A stretch of DNA of 64,000 nt, from the NCBI RefSeq assembly GCF_918797505.1, contig NC_092793.1, forward strand, positions 91,524,411 to 91,588,410, read 5' to 3'. This stretch comes from Bemisia tabaci (taxonomy: Eukaryota > Arthropoda > Insecta > Hemiptera > Aleyrodidae). Positions 27,301 to 42,300 of this stretch are shown here, piece by piece. Each line of letters begins with the position of its first letter. Position 1 is the stretch's first letter. The translations under genes and the position numbers were made by a program. The notes beneath the pieces were generated by a model, which did no database searches, was not told where the DNA came from, and worked only from the letters and a program-made list of their open reading frames with translations.

Positions 27301-30300
27301 TTTCCAGTTTCTCGAGTTTGAGACCGTTTTTCGTGTGGACAGTCCAAGCTGAGAGAGAGTGTCAAGTATCGAATCCTATCGAATTTTTCGCGTTCTTTCT
27401 GAATTTGTTATTTTTTTGGTGTATTACAAACAAAAAATGCTCTCCAAGCCCCCCAACAACCCCTACCCCCCCCCACAGAAAAACCCCAAAACCCCCCTAA
27501 AATATTGAAAAATTCTCTGAATGGCCCACTTAACATGATTTTTCACCATTTTCACTCGTCCCAATCGAAAGTACGCAAAAAATTACCAGGATACAGGTAT
27601 CCCATGAATGATTGGCGAATCTTCCCGGAGAGTTAGAGAATTTTCATCTTTTATTCAAGGATGGTTCCATTCAACAAAAGTCCATTTTTAACTATGAGCA
27701 CAATTTTTCCACACCGTAATTTTTGGCGTGTTTCATGTACTGGCATGTAACTTTAATCTGTTAAATTTTGGTGATGTGGCAAAATTGTGCTGGGTGTAAA
27801 TGAAGACTAATAATCGTGGAAAATGCAGTTTTTTCGGTTTTCTCAAGTTTAGAGCTGTTTTTCGTGTTGACAGTTTAAGCTGAGAAAATGTCTAACCAAT
27901 GATTTCTAACGGATTTTTTACGCTCTTTTTGAATCTGCAATCGTTTTTGTTGTATAATCATCAGTTTTCTAGTTATAGGTGAAAAATTGCCAAAAAACCC
28001 CAAAAATCGTTGAAAACGTCTAGAATGACCCCTTAAAAGTAGGTTTAGACAATTTTCGCCTGTTCCATTGAAAAGTACGCAAAAAATTACGTACATGAAC
28101 CTCCCGTACTCATGAAACGAAGCTTTTTTGGGCTCGTCATAAAATTAAAACCATTTTTCAGCCGAAAAATTGAGTCGGCTGTTTTGGCAGGAAAACGATG
28201 CACAATCGCAAAAATATTTTGCGCCAGAATGCACCTACCCTAGGGTACTTAAAATATGGGTTCAGATGATTTTTTGAAGTGGGGCCAAAATCGGCCCTTA
28301 TCGATACCCCTCCTTTGCCACAAAGCATTCCACAGGGTAGGGGTAGTTTCTAGCCTTGAGTCCGAGGATGACCTCTGTCATGCTAGGTCAGGTCGATTTT
28401 CCCAGGAAAAATTAAGATTTCCCCTGAAAATTGAGCTTTTCCAGTGAAAAACCAATTTTCCGAAAAATCTGTGCAGACTGGAGAAAAGCTGAGGTCATTT
28501 CCAGATTCAGCAGCCAAAACTTCACGGTGATCATTGTATTATATGCCTATTTAAGTTTCCATTCTCTTCCTAATTAATATCAAGGTTTCTCCGAACAAGT
28601 GCTCCTTTCCGCCCATGCAACACAATTTTTTTTTCAGGCAACAGTTGGAGTTAACTACAATCAATTTTTGCCGCTGAAGCAGAAAATGACCCTCATTTTA
28701 TTCCCGAACCTTCAAGGAATCACGATTCCGAAAAGAGGGTAGTTTATTAAACTTTTTTGAGCTAAAAAAACGCATTTTTTCGAAAAATGGATTTTTCAAA
28801 AAATTGATAGATTTGGGAGAAAATGAGGGTCACTTTCGGCTTCAGCGGCAAAAATTGGATGGAGTTAACTCCACCTGTTGCCTGAGCAAAAACAATTTCC
28901 CTCCTTTCTGACGCAAAACAATCGGATTAGTACTAAATGTGATACATGGGCGGAAAGGAGTACTTGTTCGGAAAAACCTTGATATTAGGAAGAGAATGGA
29001 AACTTAAACAGGCATACAATACAATGATCACCATGGAATTTTTGCTGCTGAATCTGAAAATGACCTTAACTTTTCTCCAGTCTGCACAGATTTTCCGGAA
29101 AATTGGTTTTTCACTGGAAAAGCTCGATTTTTAGGGGAAATCCTGATTTTTCCTGGGAAAATCGACCTGACCTAGCATGACAGAGGTCACTCTCGGACTC
29201 AGGGCTAAAAACTACCCCTACCCTGTGGAATGTTTTGTGGCAAATTTACCCGCCTTGGCTAGTGCTTCTTTCGATCTCTGTTCACTACCAAAATAGCGTA
29301 GTTTATAAAGAGTGTATTAATATTGGAACGTTAGGGGATGGGGATATTTAGGTGAAGAATGGGGTGCATTTTAGGTTATGTTTTGCCTATTTATGAATAC
29401 ATTTATCAATTAGAACTCTCCAAGAGACCTGAGAAAATTTGCCAATATAGATGAAAAATTCAAAAATTATCCAAATTTTGCATTTTTGAGGGTCCTTCTG
29501 GACTTCTAAATATTCATCAACTGCAAAATCGTTCAACAACGTTTGTTTTCACATTATTTGGAACGTTTTGGTTGGGTCCCTTGTCAATTTGGAAATTCAT
29601 CATTTTAATTTGTTCGTGTAAGCCGCACCCTAGTGGGAACAAACGCTTCTTGTCATCGATTTTCTTGAAAATAGTGTGTTATATGGAAGACAAAGTTATT
29701 CTGTATGAAGTGTTTGAAATTATATTCTAAGTTGAACTCAGCCAAAAATACGGACGTTGTGGTCCGTTTTCCATACTTTGAATTTTCGATTTTGCTTGAG
29801 TATCCACGCCATATTGTACCTACCTTAAATGAGGAGGAAAAGAAAGGGAATGTCGATAGTTAACAAAAAAAAAAAAAAAAAAAAAGAGGTGGTGGTCGCA
29901 TTTTCAGGATTTTTTTATCCCGGTTTTCCTTTTTTTTCTCACAGGGTAAAAAAATCCTCAAAATGCGACCACCTTTTTTTTAATGACTATCGACATTCCT
30001 TTGTTTTTTCCTCCTCAATTTTATCATTCCAATGTGTGTTCCTCCTTCAAAATTTCATATTGAACATGGCTTGTGTGAAAGAAATTACAGGAATTAAGTC
30101 CCATTCAAGATCTTAACATTTTTATCTGGCATGGGTTATGAAAAATTTGAATGTACTGCTAACAAGCAAAACAAAAGTGTTCTTAGATCAAAACGTGCGC
30201 CACAACTGTCTTCATAGGCTTCTCAAAAAACATTCTCCTTCCCCACCCTGTGTTGTTCAAAGAGCAAACACCATATCATATCTGCGCCAAAGCGGCAATG

Positions 30301-33300
30301 TTGAGGTTGGCAGATTTTCTTACTGCACAGACTATCCTGGTAACAATTAGTGTGTGATTTAACTCAAGAAGATTATTGTTTTTTTTCTTTTTTTTCTTCT
30401 TTTTTCTCCTTTTTTTTCATGAGCAGGAACTTTGAATTTATGCATGGAAAAACGGTAATATCTTTGGTAGGAGTTACTTTCAATAATGTTGCTTGCCCAA
30501 ATCATGTTCTACAAGAAATTGTGATGAGAAAACATATATAATAATGCTCAAATTCGCACTTTGTGTAGTCATCCAATCAACAGTGCAGTTGTGTGCATCA
30601 GTACAAATTGAGAGTTTCAATTCAACCATTGCTAAATTACTCACATGATACTCCACCATCAACTGCAGCGGGAAAAAGGAAGCATAGAGTTAGAGGGTTG
30701 TCTTCAATGTACGTAGAGCAAAATGAGTAGAGCCTGAAAAATTTCGTTTTCCCTTTCTTTTTTTTACTTTAATCTTAAAACATTTTTTTCAATCTTTATG
30801 AAGTTGGATTTTAAAATTTTCCTTTATAGATTACCACACCATACAAATCTTGATAAAAATGACAAAGATTTCTTCATTTTTGAAAAACTTGTAAAAAATT
30901 AGAATACCGTTATTTTAGCCGAGAAAACAATTTCTACAGTCAAAAAGGAGCGCCTTGGAGAACACAACCTTCCCACACTTCACACTTCATCCCAATAACG
31001 CATATTGTGATAAGGATTTATTTCATTGTTACTTCACTTGATTTTTCTTACTTGTTAAAAATCATATAATACATCATAAAAAAGCAAACGAATAATGAGG
31101 CAACAAAGGTTCAGAACCTTAAAAACAACGATTTTGGATAACCTTAGAGATATTGCGATAGATTTGATTCCTTATTGTTAAATTCAACCCATTATGAATT
31201 TTATGAATTTTACTACGTTGCTTAAGAAAGGACCCTGTTCAAAATCGACCTTAATCAATTTCAACCTCGACCTAATCTCCGAAATATTTTCAGAGTTGAT
31301 CACTTCTCGAGTCCAAAGCTATGATTTTTGAAATTGAATAATTAGAGTGAAGGGAAGGGGGTTAAAGCTAAAACGTTAAACTGGCATACCTCGTGAACAG
31401 TTCCTTGTAGAGTGACGACCTTGGTCTCAAAATTTAGAGAAAACCGTCAGCTTTCAGCTGATATTTACGAAATTGGTCCCTTAAGAAATTTTCATCCATT
31501 ATTGCTACATTGCTTTGGCCAGAGGTGGAAAAAGAAACAAAAGGCTCGAATACATTTTACAAAATTTGAAATTTATTAATTTTTTTCTGAATTATTAATT
31601 GTACCTTTGGAGATCCGTTCCAACTGGTCTTCCTGTTGATGTGGCAGTATTATGCTACCCCAATGAGGTGCTATACACAAAAGGGGGGCATAAAGAGGAA
31701 TTAAAGGAGTCAAATCCCAACCTAACCTCTAAACCAAACGAAAACATTTGCAACAAGTGAATGTTTTAGGCTTGGGGTAAAAAATTTCAAAATCTAAAAT
31801 CACTGTTTCAAGGCTTTTTTTGGCCTTCTGAATTCATCCCCAAAAGTTTCAAACAATTTTGTGAAATTTCACGCAAATAAATTTCATGAGATTTTCCACC
31901 TCTGACTAGGGCTCAATTTTTCAATTTTTTACACTTTGAGCTGTGGCGTCAAAAAGATTGCCCGAAAATAGAAAAATTCTTGGTTTATGAAAGCAGACGG
32001 TACAAGCTTCAAACGAAGCCCAAGGCTCACTCTGGGGAAACTATTAAAAGCTGAGTTATGGTTTATCAAAGTTGACGCGGAGCACAAGAACCTGGTATGT
32101 TCAGAGTCCTCAGATCACCCATGCCTCCAAACTGACCACGAGTTACAACGTTTTCCATTTTTATACTTCTTAAGGTCTTTCCTAGACAAACTCATCCGAT
32201 AAAAGAGACGAAATCAGGAAAAATGAATATTATGCAATGGACATATGGGGTTAAAAGTTTCAATCCTGAAAAATGATGTATATCTTCCACGGTTCACTTT
32301 GGAGAAATGATGAAGGTCCTAAAATTTGGAGGTCAAAATGAATTTTTGGTTTAAATTAATGGAAATTATCTATTTTGAAATTTTAATCCACCATTGCCAA
32401 ATTGTATCATGTTGTGAAATTTTGGCACGAAACACTTGAAGAATCTTGACGAGAAAAAAAGAGGAGTAGCTCATGAAAGTAAGCAGTCCGAGCTTCTGAA
32501 AAAATCCTTGTCCGTTCCAAAGAACTGATTTCAAGCAGAGTTATGATTTTTAAAAGTTTAGGCTAGGTGGGAGCGTCATCTGAGACTCTCGTCCTTGAAC
32601 ATTCATACGTCTTGATTTTTTGGTCGTTTTTTAATGATATTTCAAAACTCAGACCGAGGTTGGAAATGACCGATTTCAAATAGGGTCCTTCGTCATCATA
32701 CAGAGAGTGAGAAAACTCCTAGAAGACCGCTACAAACACGAATTTTGACTCATTTTGAAAGTTTGCCACCCATCGACCTCTTTGACTTGGTCTAAGGCAA
32801 AAAAAAAGCATAGCGAAAAATCCCATACCCCCCCCCCCCCGTAACGGGGAAATTTTTCCCCCGTTTTAAAGTTTAAGTTGTATATAATCAAACAAATTGA
32901 AACAAGGAGTAAAGTCTCGAGCGCGCACGCTTGGCACCGCCGCGCCTGCGCCGGCGAGCAAAGGAAGGAAAATAATATTTCGACGCTCAGTTGACGCTCG
33001 GTGTCCGTCCGAGTACCGCGGCGCGCCAATAGATGGCGCTACGGCGATTCCGATCATTTTGAAAAATTTTCCATTATTTTTAAAATTTAAAAAAAATTGC
33101 CTTTAAATTTTATTGTATGAATCGATAAGAGAAGTCAAGGCAAAACCTGTGATGTAAATTTTATGTTTTTGAGGAAATTATATATGCTTAAGGAAATGAA
33201 CGGAACTCGAGTCCTTGGTTTTTTGAAAATTTAAAAACAGTGGCGTCCCCGCAGCCCGGCCGTGCCCGGTGTCAGCGGTTCCGATCCAGCTGACTTTTAG

Positions 33301-36300
33301 CGAGAAATCTAGTACGCCGATCGAGGTGCGGCGAGGTGAGCCTGCATTTCTCCTCTTACTTTGCGATTCTTGCTTGCTGTGTCTACGGTTAAAGCAAATA
33401 AGCAGTACGGTGGATAAGGCTTTACCGAAGATTTGCTCCAGCTTTGGACCTCTTAGGTTTTGGTTGCGTGAGACATGGAAACCCGAGCTGAGGATCATTA
33501 CCCCTGCAAACATGATCTAAGAGGAGAGGCCTTTCCTTGAAGGAAAGCGCAGAGCGAGGTGCGCGAGCTCAGCTGCATCTCTCTGCGAGTTCTCCAGAGA
33601 AAAGTAGTAGACCTTAGATTTTGTAGGTAGTCATCTTAAGAGATGAAGTTTATTTTTCATACTTTCCGAACTATTTCCCCTCGAGTTTCGGTCAGAATGT
33701 CCGTAAAATTTTAAGAATGTATTGTTATTACCTGTGTAAATTATTGTCAAATCTCAATTTAAATTTAATAAATCATGGTGAGTTAAAAAACAGGCTTTCA
33801 ACCTTTGAAAAAAGTAGAGTGAAGTAGTGGCGTGCGAGCTGAGCAGCATCAGACGGAGCTCTGCTAAGTTACCTTTCCCCTTGGAGTTAAAAAGTTGTTG
33901 TCTCTCTCTCAATTTCACAATTTTTTCTCTACAGCGCCCGAATCCAGGCATCCCACTGCAGTTTATCCGGCACCGTGAAGTAACGGCGGCGGAACTTTTT
34001 TTACCGAGATTTTCTCCTGTGAGGCTTCGAAGACCTGTCTTTGCGTTTTTCGTCCAGACGGGGGACATTCGCCTCGTTACAACCCCCCCCCCCCCCCTCT
34101 AACTTTTGACCTAATTAAGGTAAAGATTTGAAACTTGGGGGATGTTCGTAAGTCAAAGGGAGGGGTTACGGACCCCAACTTCTATTTCTTGAATGGAAAC
34201 ACCTCCTCCCCCCCTTTCATGATACTTCATTTGAAGGAACATAAAAAAGGAAATTTTTTTACGCAAACCCGAAGTCATTATCTCAAATCGTTTCAAAATG
34301 GCGGCCGGTTAAAGTTTAAAATGGCCGAAAATTGGCAACCTTGGTTTTTGCTGATAGATTTGTCTGAAACTTCGTATCTGACAGTATCTTGGCACGAAAA
34401 AAGTAAAGACGTTAGAAATTGAGAAAAACCGAGGTTGCCAGTTTTTAGGAGGGGGCCCTCTCGTAAGGGGGCCTCCTCCTAAACATTTTGGGGGGCCAAG
34501 TAGTAGCTCCCTTTGACTAGAAACGTTCCTCTAAATTTAAAATCTTTACCTCAATTGGGTCATAAGTTAGAGGGTTACCCAGGGACCTTTCGCATCTGTA
34601 GAATCAATTTTATAGAATAGTTGACAAGCTTTAATTTTGAAAAGAACTAATTTCATCTTTGGATCAACCCTTGGCAGGTCAGTATAGTGCAGTGGGCGAA
34701 CTGGGCTGTAGTATATGGGCCAAAAATGAAAAAAAAAGAGGACTTCAGGCTTTTGTGTCAAATTTGGTAACGTTGTAGCACAAAGTTGAAATCCGGATTC
34801 ATTGTCAGCTTCAGAAATTAAAACAGCAATGCTAAAATCACAGTAATTTGGGATTTAAGGGGCTAAAATTTCTGTTTTTGGACCTCCTTCACGGGAAAAA
34901 ATGCAAGATTTCCTTTCTGCAAGGCTTTACTTCTACTTATTCGAACCAATGTTATTTTTGCTGCAGACTCCAAGGCTCTCAGGATAAGGTGTAAGATCAA
35001 TATTTCAAAATATTTGTTGCTTTGCAATTTTTTCTGGGACCAAATGGAAAAGGAACATGTCTGAGGGTATGATTCTTTGGAATTTTTTCTACTTGGAGCA
35101 CCCAATCATTTGTTCTTTAATTAATGAAAAAGCGGGTGCAGCAACTTTGACATGATAAAACTCCTGGTTTAAACATTTCCCCGGTGGACAGTTTGAAGTA
35201 CCTTCTGGAAATGGAGTGTAGAATCTAAGTACCTGGTATACATTTTCATGGAATTATTAAACACTGCTAAAAAATGGCAAAATATACATTTGTGTACCTT
35301 AGAAAATGAAAAAAATAAATAGGTACAAAATTGAAATTTTGTTAATCTTTTGCTGAACGGACAAAAAGATCTAGTAAAGATCCTTCATTTAAAGTAAGTT
35401 CAACATGATCTAATGAGCCATCTACGAGGGGCGTTCAATAAGTAAGTATCCCCCCTCTCTAAAATCCATAAAAATGGACCAATTTTAAAAAAACTTGGGC
35501 TCAAAATCTTCCTTAGGATATTTTGAGTTCAACGAAACAAACCGCAACAAAATCGGACCATGTGCGGTCGAACGCGAGCCGTTTGAACGCGCCGAGGTGC
35601 TCGACGCTCCCGCCAAATCCGCGAGGATTTAAAGTCCGCTACAGGAGAAGAGCTTCTCTGCCAAAGCCTTAGTCGTTCATCACTGACGAAAAATCAAAGA
35701 AATTTTTGTAGAATAAGGGGCTTACCTCACTTCTTCACGTAACCAGCTCGATCCAAGCATGTCTGATACTGAGACTAAGACTAAGAGAACAGCTTTTGGA
35801 TGCCTCGTGCGTGGAAGTCTTTCAGCTGACCGCGGATGAAAGAGTGGACGGCTTGTTTGACCTCTTCCACTGATTCAAAATTAACTCCTCCAAGTTCAGA
35901 TTTGAGGAACGGGAATAAATGGTGGTCTGGTTTGCTATTTATTATCGTATCTGAAATCTGAACTCGGAGGAGTTAATTTTGAATCAGTGGAAGAGGTCAA
36001 ACAAGCCGTCCACTCTTTCATCCGCGGTCAGCTGAAAGACTTCCACGCACGAGGCATCCAAAAGCTGTTCTCTTAGTCTTAGTCTCAGTATCAGACTTGC
36101 TTGGATCGAGCTGGTTATGTGGAGAAGTGAGGTAAGCCCCTTATTCTACAAAAATGTCTTTGATTTTTCGTCAGTGATGAACGACTAAGGCTTTGGCAGA
36201 GAAGCTCTTCTCCTGTAGCGGACTTCAAATCCTCGCGGATTTGGCGGGAGCGTCGAGCACCTCGGCGCGTTCAAACGGCTCGCGTTCGACCGCACATGGT

Positions 36301-39300
36301 CCGATTTTGTTGCGGTTTGTTTCGTTGAACTCAAAATATCCTAAGGAAGATTTTGAGCCCAAGTTTTTTTAAAATTGGTCCATTCTTATGGATTTTAGAG
36401 AGGGGGGATACTTACTTATTGAACGCCCCTCGTAAAAGCTATAGGCAATTGAGGGTTTTGACTCTAACTCTCTCTCTCCCCCCTTTAGCCCTGCCACCCC
36501 TCAATGGTGGGCGGTTACAGGAAATAATCCGCCATATTTGAGCATCTTACTTGCTACTGTATCATCCCTAAAAAAACGGATTATATGTGGTGGGCGCCCG
36601 AATCTAATGAGAGATGAGGCGGCCGCTTCAAAGAAGATTTTTTTTATGTACAGAATGTAACACAGGACAGCAAAATTGGCCGACTTTCGACCGTAATTGA
36701 GCAGGACTCTTCCTGCCTCTGGCTTTAGTGACACCGTTTGCCCCCATTCCAAATCCTATCAATAGAAAATACGGCTTGAACTTACATTCTTTATTGTTGA
36801 ATTCCTTCTCAATTGCAGCTTCTTCCTCTGATACTCCAAGATCAATTAGTTGAACATTAACAATACTGGCTAAACCTTCTTCACGGTACCATGATATTTT
36901 TGGACCTAATTAACAAAAAGAACACTTGAGCTAAAAGAATAACTTGGGTTTCATTTTCATTTTTACTGACATTATGTCCACCATTTACACAAAGCCAAAA
37001 AATTAGGCGATTTTACTGTGTGGGAGCCGCGATGTTCTAGATCAAACTTGCAAACTATTTTATATGCGGTAGATGTAAATAAGGCGCTACGCATTGCCTT
37101 TCTTAACCTCTGAAGAACACTTAAGCTATACTCCTTTCTATGTAACAACGCCCTCTTCTTGCTCGCACTCAAGTGGACGCACGAGCAATGCGATATGGAG
37201 TCCACTACCAGTCGCAACTATTCCTTTAATTGAGAATAACATGCTGCGTGACCCTTTCATTTCATGATAGGGTACGCGACTGAGATCTCCCTGCATCTGC
37301 CATTTGAGTCTGAAACGGCAATTAGTTGCTGAAACGCAATTGGCAGATGCGTGGAGAAGGAATCGTATCGTGTTTGCACTAGCCGGGCCTGTAAGCACGT
37401 AACTGTGTGTGGGATCCAAGCTAGAATGCCCAACAACTGAGTGGGAGAACTCATATTTCTTCCACCATGCACTGACATGTCAGAAAATTGTCCGCAAGTT
37501 CAATCACGAATATCTCAGTCTCAGTTCCCTATTGGTGGAATCGCCTAATTTTTTGGCTTTGTGCTGATGAACTTCATATTGCCCTATTGAAGTTTCACCA
37601 TATTGTACAGGGTGCCACTGAGCCCCCAAAGGTGTGCAGGATTCTTTGTTTTAATTATGTTGCTATATGTAAGCCCCAAGATTCTTCCCTTCATCTCTTT
37701 CCATCAAATATTTATTTAATATTCTCAAATTTCTTGCTTGTGTGCTTGATTCTTCTTGTTTCTTCAAAACTGATGGATGTAGTAAAATATTAATTTTATC
37801 ATCTGAGCAACATTAAACCATTGAAATTCTCTCAATTAAATTATTTTGATGAATATGTTGCCAATGTCATTTACTATTTTATGTAAATAACTTTCTTTCA
37901 TTTAAAAGTCTTTTCAATAAACAAGAAACTTCAGTTATCGTTTCTTTAACATACCCTTGATCATAGATGTTTCACATGCCTAGTTCTTTGATTAATGTTG
38001 AGAAAAATGAGAGAAAATCTATTACACAACTAGGTGGTTAAGAGACGTATTTAAATTTCTCCCATTCCCATGAGCTTGATTTTGAGACTGCGCCATAGCG
38101 CACGTTATTTTTAGTGTCGAGAGGGATGAAGGTACACTTTGAAGACCATTTTCTCCTTGGCCCTGTCATTGACGGAGGTTTCACCCTCCCCTTGTGAGCC
38201 TCGCGGACGTGCCTTTTCAGAGTCAATTTCTTTCATGCTATGACCCTCTTATCACTTTACCACAGCCAGCATCACCTTGATGTGACCCACATACCACTTT
38301 GACATCCCCGAAGGGCCTCTCATCAGGGTGACATAGACCCCATGCCCCATGTATGCCTCTATTCTGCCGTGATACCGCAGAGAGCAGTAAGTGCATTTCT
38401 GTATGAGCCATAGTTAGCATATGCTTTAATGAGTCTTAAGCTTTGTCCCAGCATGCACTTACTGCTCTTTTTGCTATCACAGCAGTATTATTTACCTCCT
38501 CGAGTTCTGAGCTGCACAGTCGTATCCCATTATAATGTTTCTCAAAACAAATTTTTCCGGAAACAACGTTTGATTTTCCAAGTCCCAGTCAAACGTCCAT
38601 GAAAACCGTATAAAAATTTTAGCTTTATGTAATTTTCTGAAGTAAATTTTATCTGCAGAGAACGTTCGATTATTTTTTTTTTTTTGCTCTGCTCGAGGAA
38701 AAAAACGTGTTGTCGAGTAAATAACATGCCGAGTTGGCAACGATGCAAAGTGACCGCTGTCGCAGAGAGCTTTCTGTGATAATGTTCGTGTGGAACTGCG
38801 TTTGAGGTGCATAAATCAGTCTCCGGCTGCCGTCTTCAAAATCAGCGTGTCTCATGATTAGTGAACACAAATTTCCAACGGAAGATTTTTTCTTTAAACG
38901 TGAAGAAAAATATGATTTGTGAAGTAGACTCGAATGTGAACTTGAAAAAGCCACAGATAGCAGAGAGGTTTGTGGTACCAGTCTCTACTCTAAATACCAC
39001 TTATTCTAACGGGCGAAAAGTAAGCAAAAAGTGTCAAAAAGTGGTGCCAGGACACTGAGGCGGAAAACAGCGAAAGGACCTAAATTTTTGGGAGTAGAAA
39101 ATGCATTTCAGAATGTTTCGAACCTTTCTACTGGAACTGTCTTTGAAACAATGCTCTAAAACATTGTTTTGAATCACCGTCTTTTCTGAAACAATGTTTG
39201 ATTTTCTATTCCCCTTCAGAAACGTTATAACGAGAGATGACTGTACTTAAATTGAAAATGCTGCATTCTTAAATGAATTATCATTCCTCAATGAGAAAAG

Positions 39301-42300
39301 AGAAAAAATGATGAATGACAAATCTTACCAGAAGTGTTAATATACACAATGGTATCATCAACGGTGCTAACTATAAGATCACATGAAATAGTCTTAGCTC
39401 TTTCAACTATACAGTGTGCAGCTGGGAGACTGGCTCCTGCAATAGAAGTGGGCAAAGAAAATGTTTTTGACAATTCTGTCAGCTTTTCATCACTTTCCAA
39501 GACAGAGCCAGTGACAACTAAATTCTGAATAAATAAAAAAAAGAAAGATACAAGTACGTCTCAAGCAATAATAGAAAAAACAACATAGTGGTTATCATTA
39601 AAAAAGGTAAGGACAAAAAAAAGAGCCTCCAATTGAAAAGGTTCCGTGAAAACGAAAACATCGTGAAAAATTTTCATTGGTATGTTTTACTGTAAGAGCT
39701 GTCGACAAATGCTCATAATGATAGACTGTTTTATGAAATTAAATATATTTTTTGCTTTGATATCTCCCAGTTACTTTATCCAGCAAAAATTCAGGGGAAA
39801 TTTAATCAGTGAGCGGCGCTTCAAAATCTTCAGAAAAAAGTAACTGACCAATTTTCTTTTAACATTAGAACTGAGTAGCATGTTAAGACATGGCAACTGG
39901 TGCCTTACCTGAGTTGTTTTAAGAGTTTGGCTGCTGATTGCTGAATGAGGGAAACAGTTTTTCTCAAATTGAGGTTGAGGGGGGGGGAGCGACTGACAAA
40001 TTTTCTCTCTGCCCAAGTATTGACTGGAAAGTCAAGATACAGCAATTGATGTCTTGCTTGATGTGTTTGAATAAAGGTTGCTGACTTCCCAACGTAAAAA
40101 ATTTGAATTTGACTAGAATGACAGACAAAGTTTTTTGTGACACTGGTGAAGGTTAGCGAGAGACTAGAAATTTTTCAATCATACTTTGAAATTGCTTGAA
40201 AAATTCGGGCTGCAAACTTTGCGGGAGTGTATGATAACATGTTTGATTACCTTTCCTTGCTGAGTGACTTGAGCCGCAACAAATTTGCCTGGTGATAAAG
40301 AATGTATAGAGGTATCCGATTCATAGGGGATTACAGTAGGTTGCACAACAATTTGAACTGAATCTACGGTGATAAGCAATTTCTTTCGGGTGAGAGGTTG
40401 AACAGCCATGAATGCTGGTATGACGGAACTGCTGACTGCGTTTACGGTATACTCTCCATGTGGAAGAGAGCCAGTGAAATGTTTCAAGTCATGATCTAAA
40501 AATGTGACTGCGTTTAAGGCTCCAGATTCTGAAGCACACAGGAGGACACCATTTGAAATGCTGCAACTGGAAGCAACAGAGAGAAAGAAGTTGTGATTTG
40601 TTAAGATTTAGCCATGTTCGGCAGCACAAGGAGATCAAGGAAAACCAATGTTGGCTTACAGGCAACTGAATGTAGCATTGTCCAGATGTAGGATTAAAGA
40701 AGATTTAAAAATGAAAATTATTAATTATGATGGAAATAAAAATAGGAACACAATACTGAACATCGTGTATCAAGAAGTTTTGCAGTAATGCAAAATTCTC
40801 ACTCTGAAAATGATTGTCATAAAAATCGAGCAATGAAAAATGTAAAAAAATGTATTGTAATGTATATGCATACGACCTTATATCAGTTGTCACAACTGGA
40901 GAAACAAATACCATTAGCTACTACAAAAAAAAGAAAAAAAAGAATTAATCCGTAAAACCAAAAGATCTTCAGGAGTATTAATGAAAATTACGACAATAAT
41001 GTAGAAAAAAATTGACTGATGTTCTCTTTATAAAATGACGGAGCATATGAAAGGGTTGGGCCGCAGAGTGGCCAGGGGGCCTGCCACTTAATATATATAT
41101 GAGGACTTATCTGTAACAATAGCGGATGTTGAGTTTTCACATTAAGAGAAAATCGCGTTTGAAGTTTTTGAAGCTTTGCACTTTTCCGCCCGTAGGCCCG
41201 AGAGGATTCTTAAAAAGATTTTCATGAAGAGCACCTCTTCTGGTAAAAAACACAGGTTTCAATATATATTTAAAAGAAAAATTGAAGGAGTAACAGCGAT
41301 TTGAAAAAAATATGACACCCGCTATTTTTACTGCAAACACTTTTTTATGAACGAGACAAAGTTTTCAGGAAGGGTAAGGCTGGTGAAACGATTGAAATGA
41401 ACCAAAAGTAAGTCAATGCTGAGTCATATAACAAAATTGAACAAGAAACTAAACCGTTTGTAACTTTTACAACAAAAACAAGGAAGAAATTCTAAAATCA
41501 GTTGAAAACTCAACAATTCTGGCAAGATGGTCCCGGTACGTATAATTTGAGTGTCAGCTACAGCCCATGGCCGGTGGGCGGGCAGGTGGGTTCGAATCTC
41601 CACAGTGTCCTGCCGCGCCGGCCGAGGAAAACAGTGGATTCTCACATCCGCTGCTCTTACGAATAACATGTTTTTCAGTTCATATCTCGCCGAAAAATTG
41701 TGCTGGAAGTCTGAAACTTTGCATATAGTCCGGGTTCTTATGTTCAAAAAAAGCTTCCCGTGGAACGGTAAGTGAAGCAAGTGTGGAAAATATCTTAATC
41801 TCTTCATTTCGATGCGTAAAAAAAGAATTTCGATGTTGTCAAGCTCAATTTTGCGTCTAACCCCCCAAAATCAAGATGGCGGCCAAAATGGGGGCTCGGG
41901 GGGGGGGGGGGTGAAAATTATGGAATTTGATTTTGATGTCATGATTGCGGTCAACTTTTAGGTAATTTTGGTCGTAGAATCCGAATTTGAGGTCCAAAAT
42001 ACTCTCCGACCCAAAGGGATGCCCCAAATCCAAGATGGCCGCCAAAATCTCCAAGATAGGGTCAAAACTGCGATACGTATGTAAAAGTGCCAAGTAGGGT
42101 GTCCTTGGTAGGGTTCTTTGGGTCGGAGATTTCACCTATGATGTCAAAAACTTACCACGGATCCATTGAAGCCCAAAAAAATCAAAAGGGCTGCCGTTGC
42201 GGGGTGAAATATTTTGTTGAGGCAAATATTGTCGAATGAGGTGTCACTGTATAGGTTTTTTGGGTCGTAGATTCCAAAAATGAGGTCCAAATAACAAAAT

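Larger units (their letters stand above)
25220..29550. repeat. 4.3-kb palindrome (foldback) with nested insertions
   Basis: The left arm, about 25,220-26,890, is inverted at 27,205-28,313 plus 29,245-29,550. Matching stretches are near identical; for example, the 73-residue translation at 25,745-25,966 plus recurs unchanged at 27,875-28,096 minus. The left arm contains an insert absent from the right (about 26,577-26,830). The right arm contains a foldback (28,314-29,244). The outer edge lies about 95 bp from the EMC1 exon H acceptor. Confidence 0.9.

Noticed and set aside
30638..30662. Possible 18-bp EMC1 micro-exon (minus strand, CGCTGCAG|...|GTGAGT)
   Set aside because: Exons I and H already join perfectly in phase and sequence ('NNKE|SSFLSMF'), leaving no residues for it.
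33235..33835. hAT element between two TGGCGT.. motifs
   Set aside because: Both motifs are in the same orientation and no 8-bp duplication or inverse end is present.
38492..38812. 106-codon minus-strand ORF as an EMC1 exon
   Set aside because: No EMC1 similarity and exons J and I already join in frame.
41041..41095. Second Helitron 3' end
   Set aside because: Shares the GGTTGGGCCGC stem start but lacks CTAG and a proven insertion site.
41575..41645. tRNA gene suggested by a GGTTCGAATC B box
   Set aside because: No A box at a proper distance and no acceptor-stem pairing.
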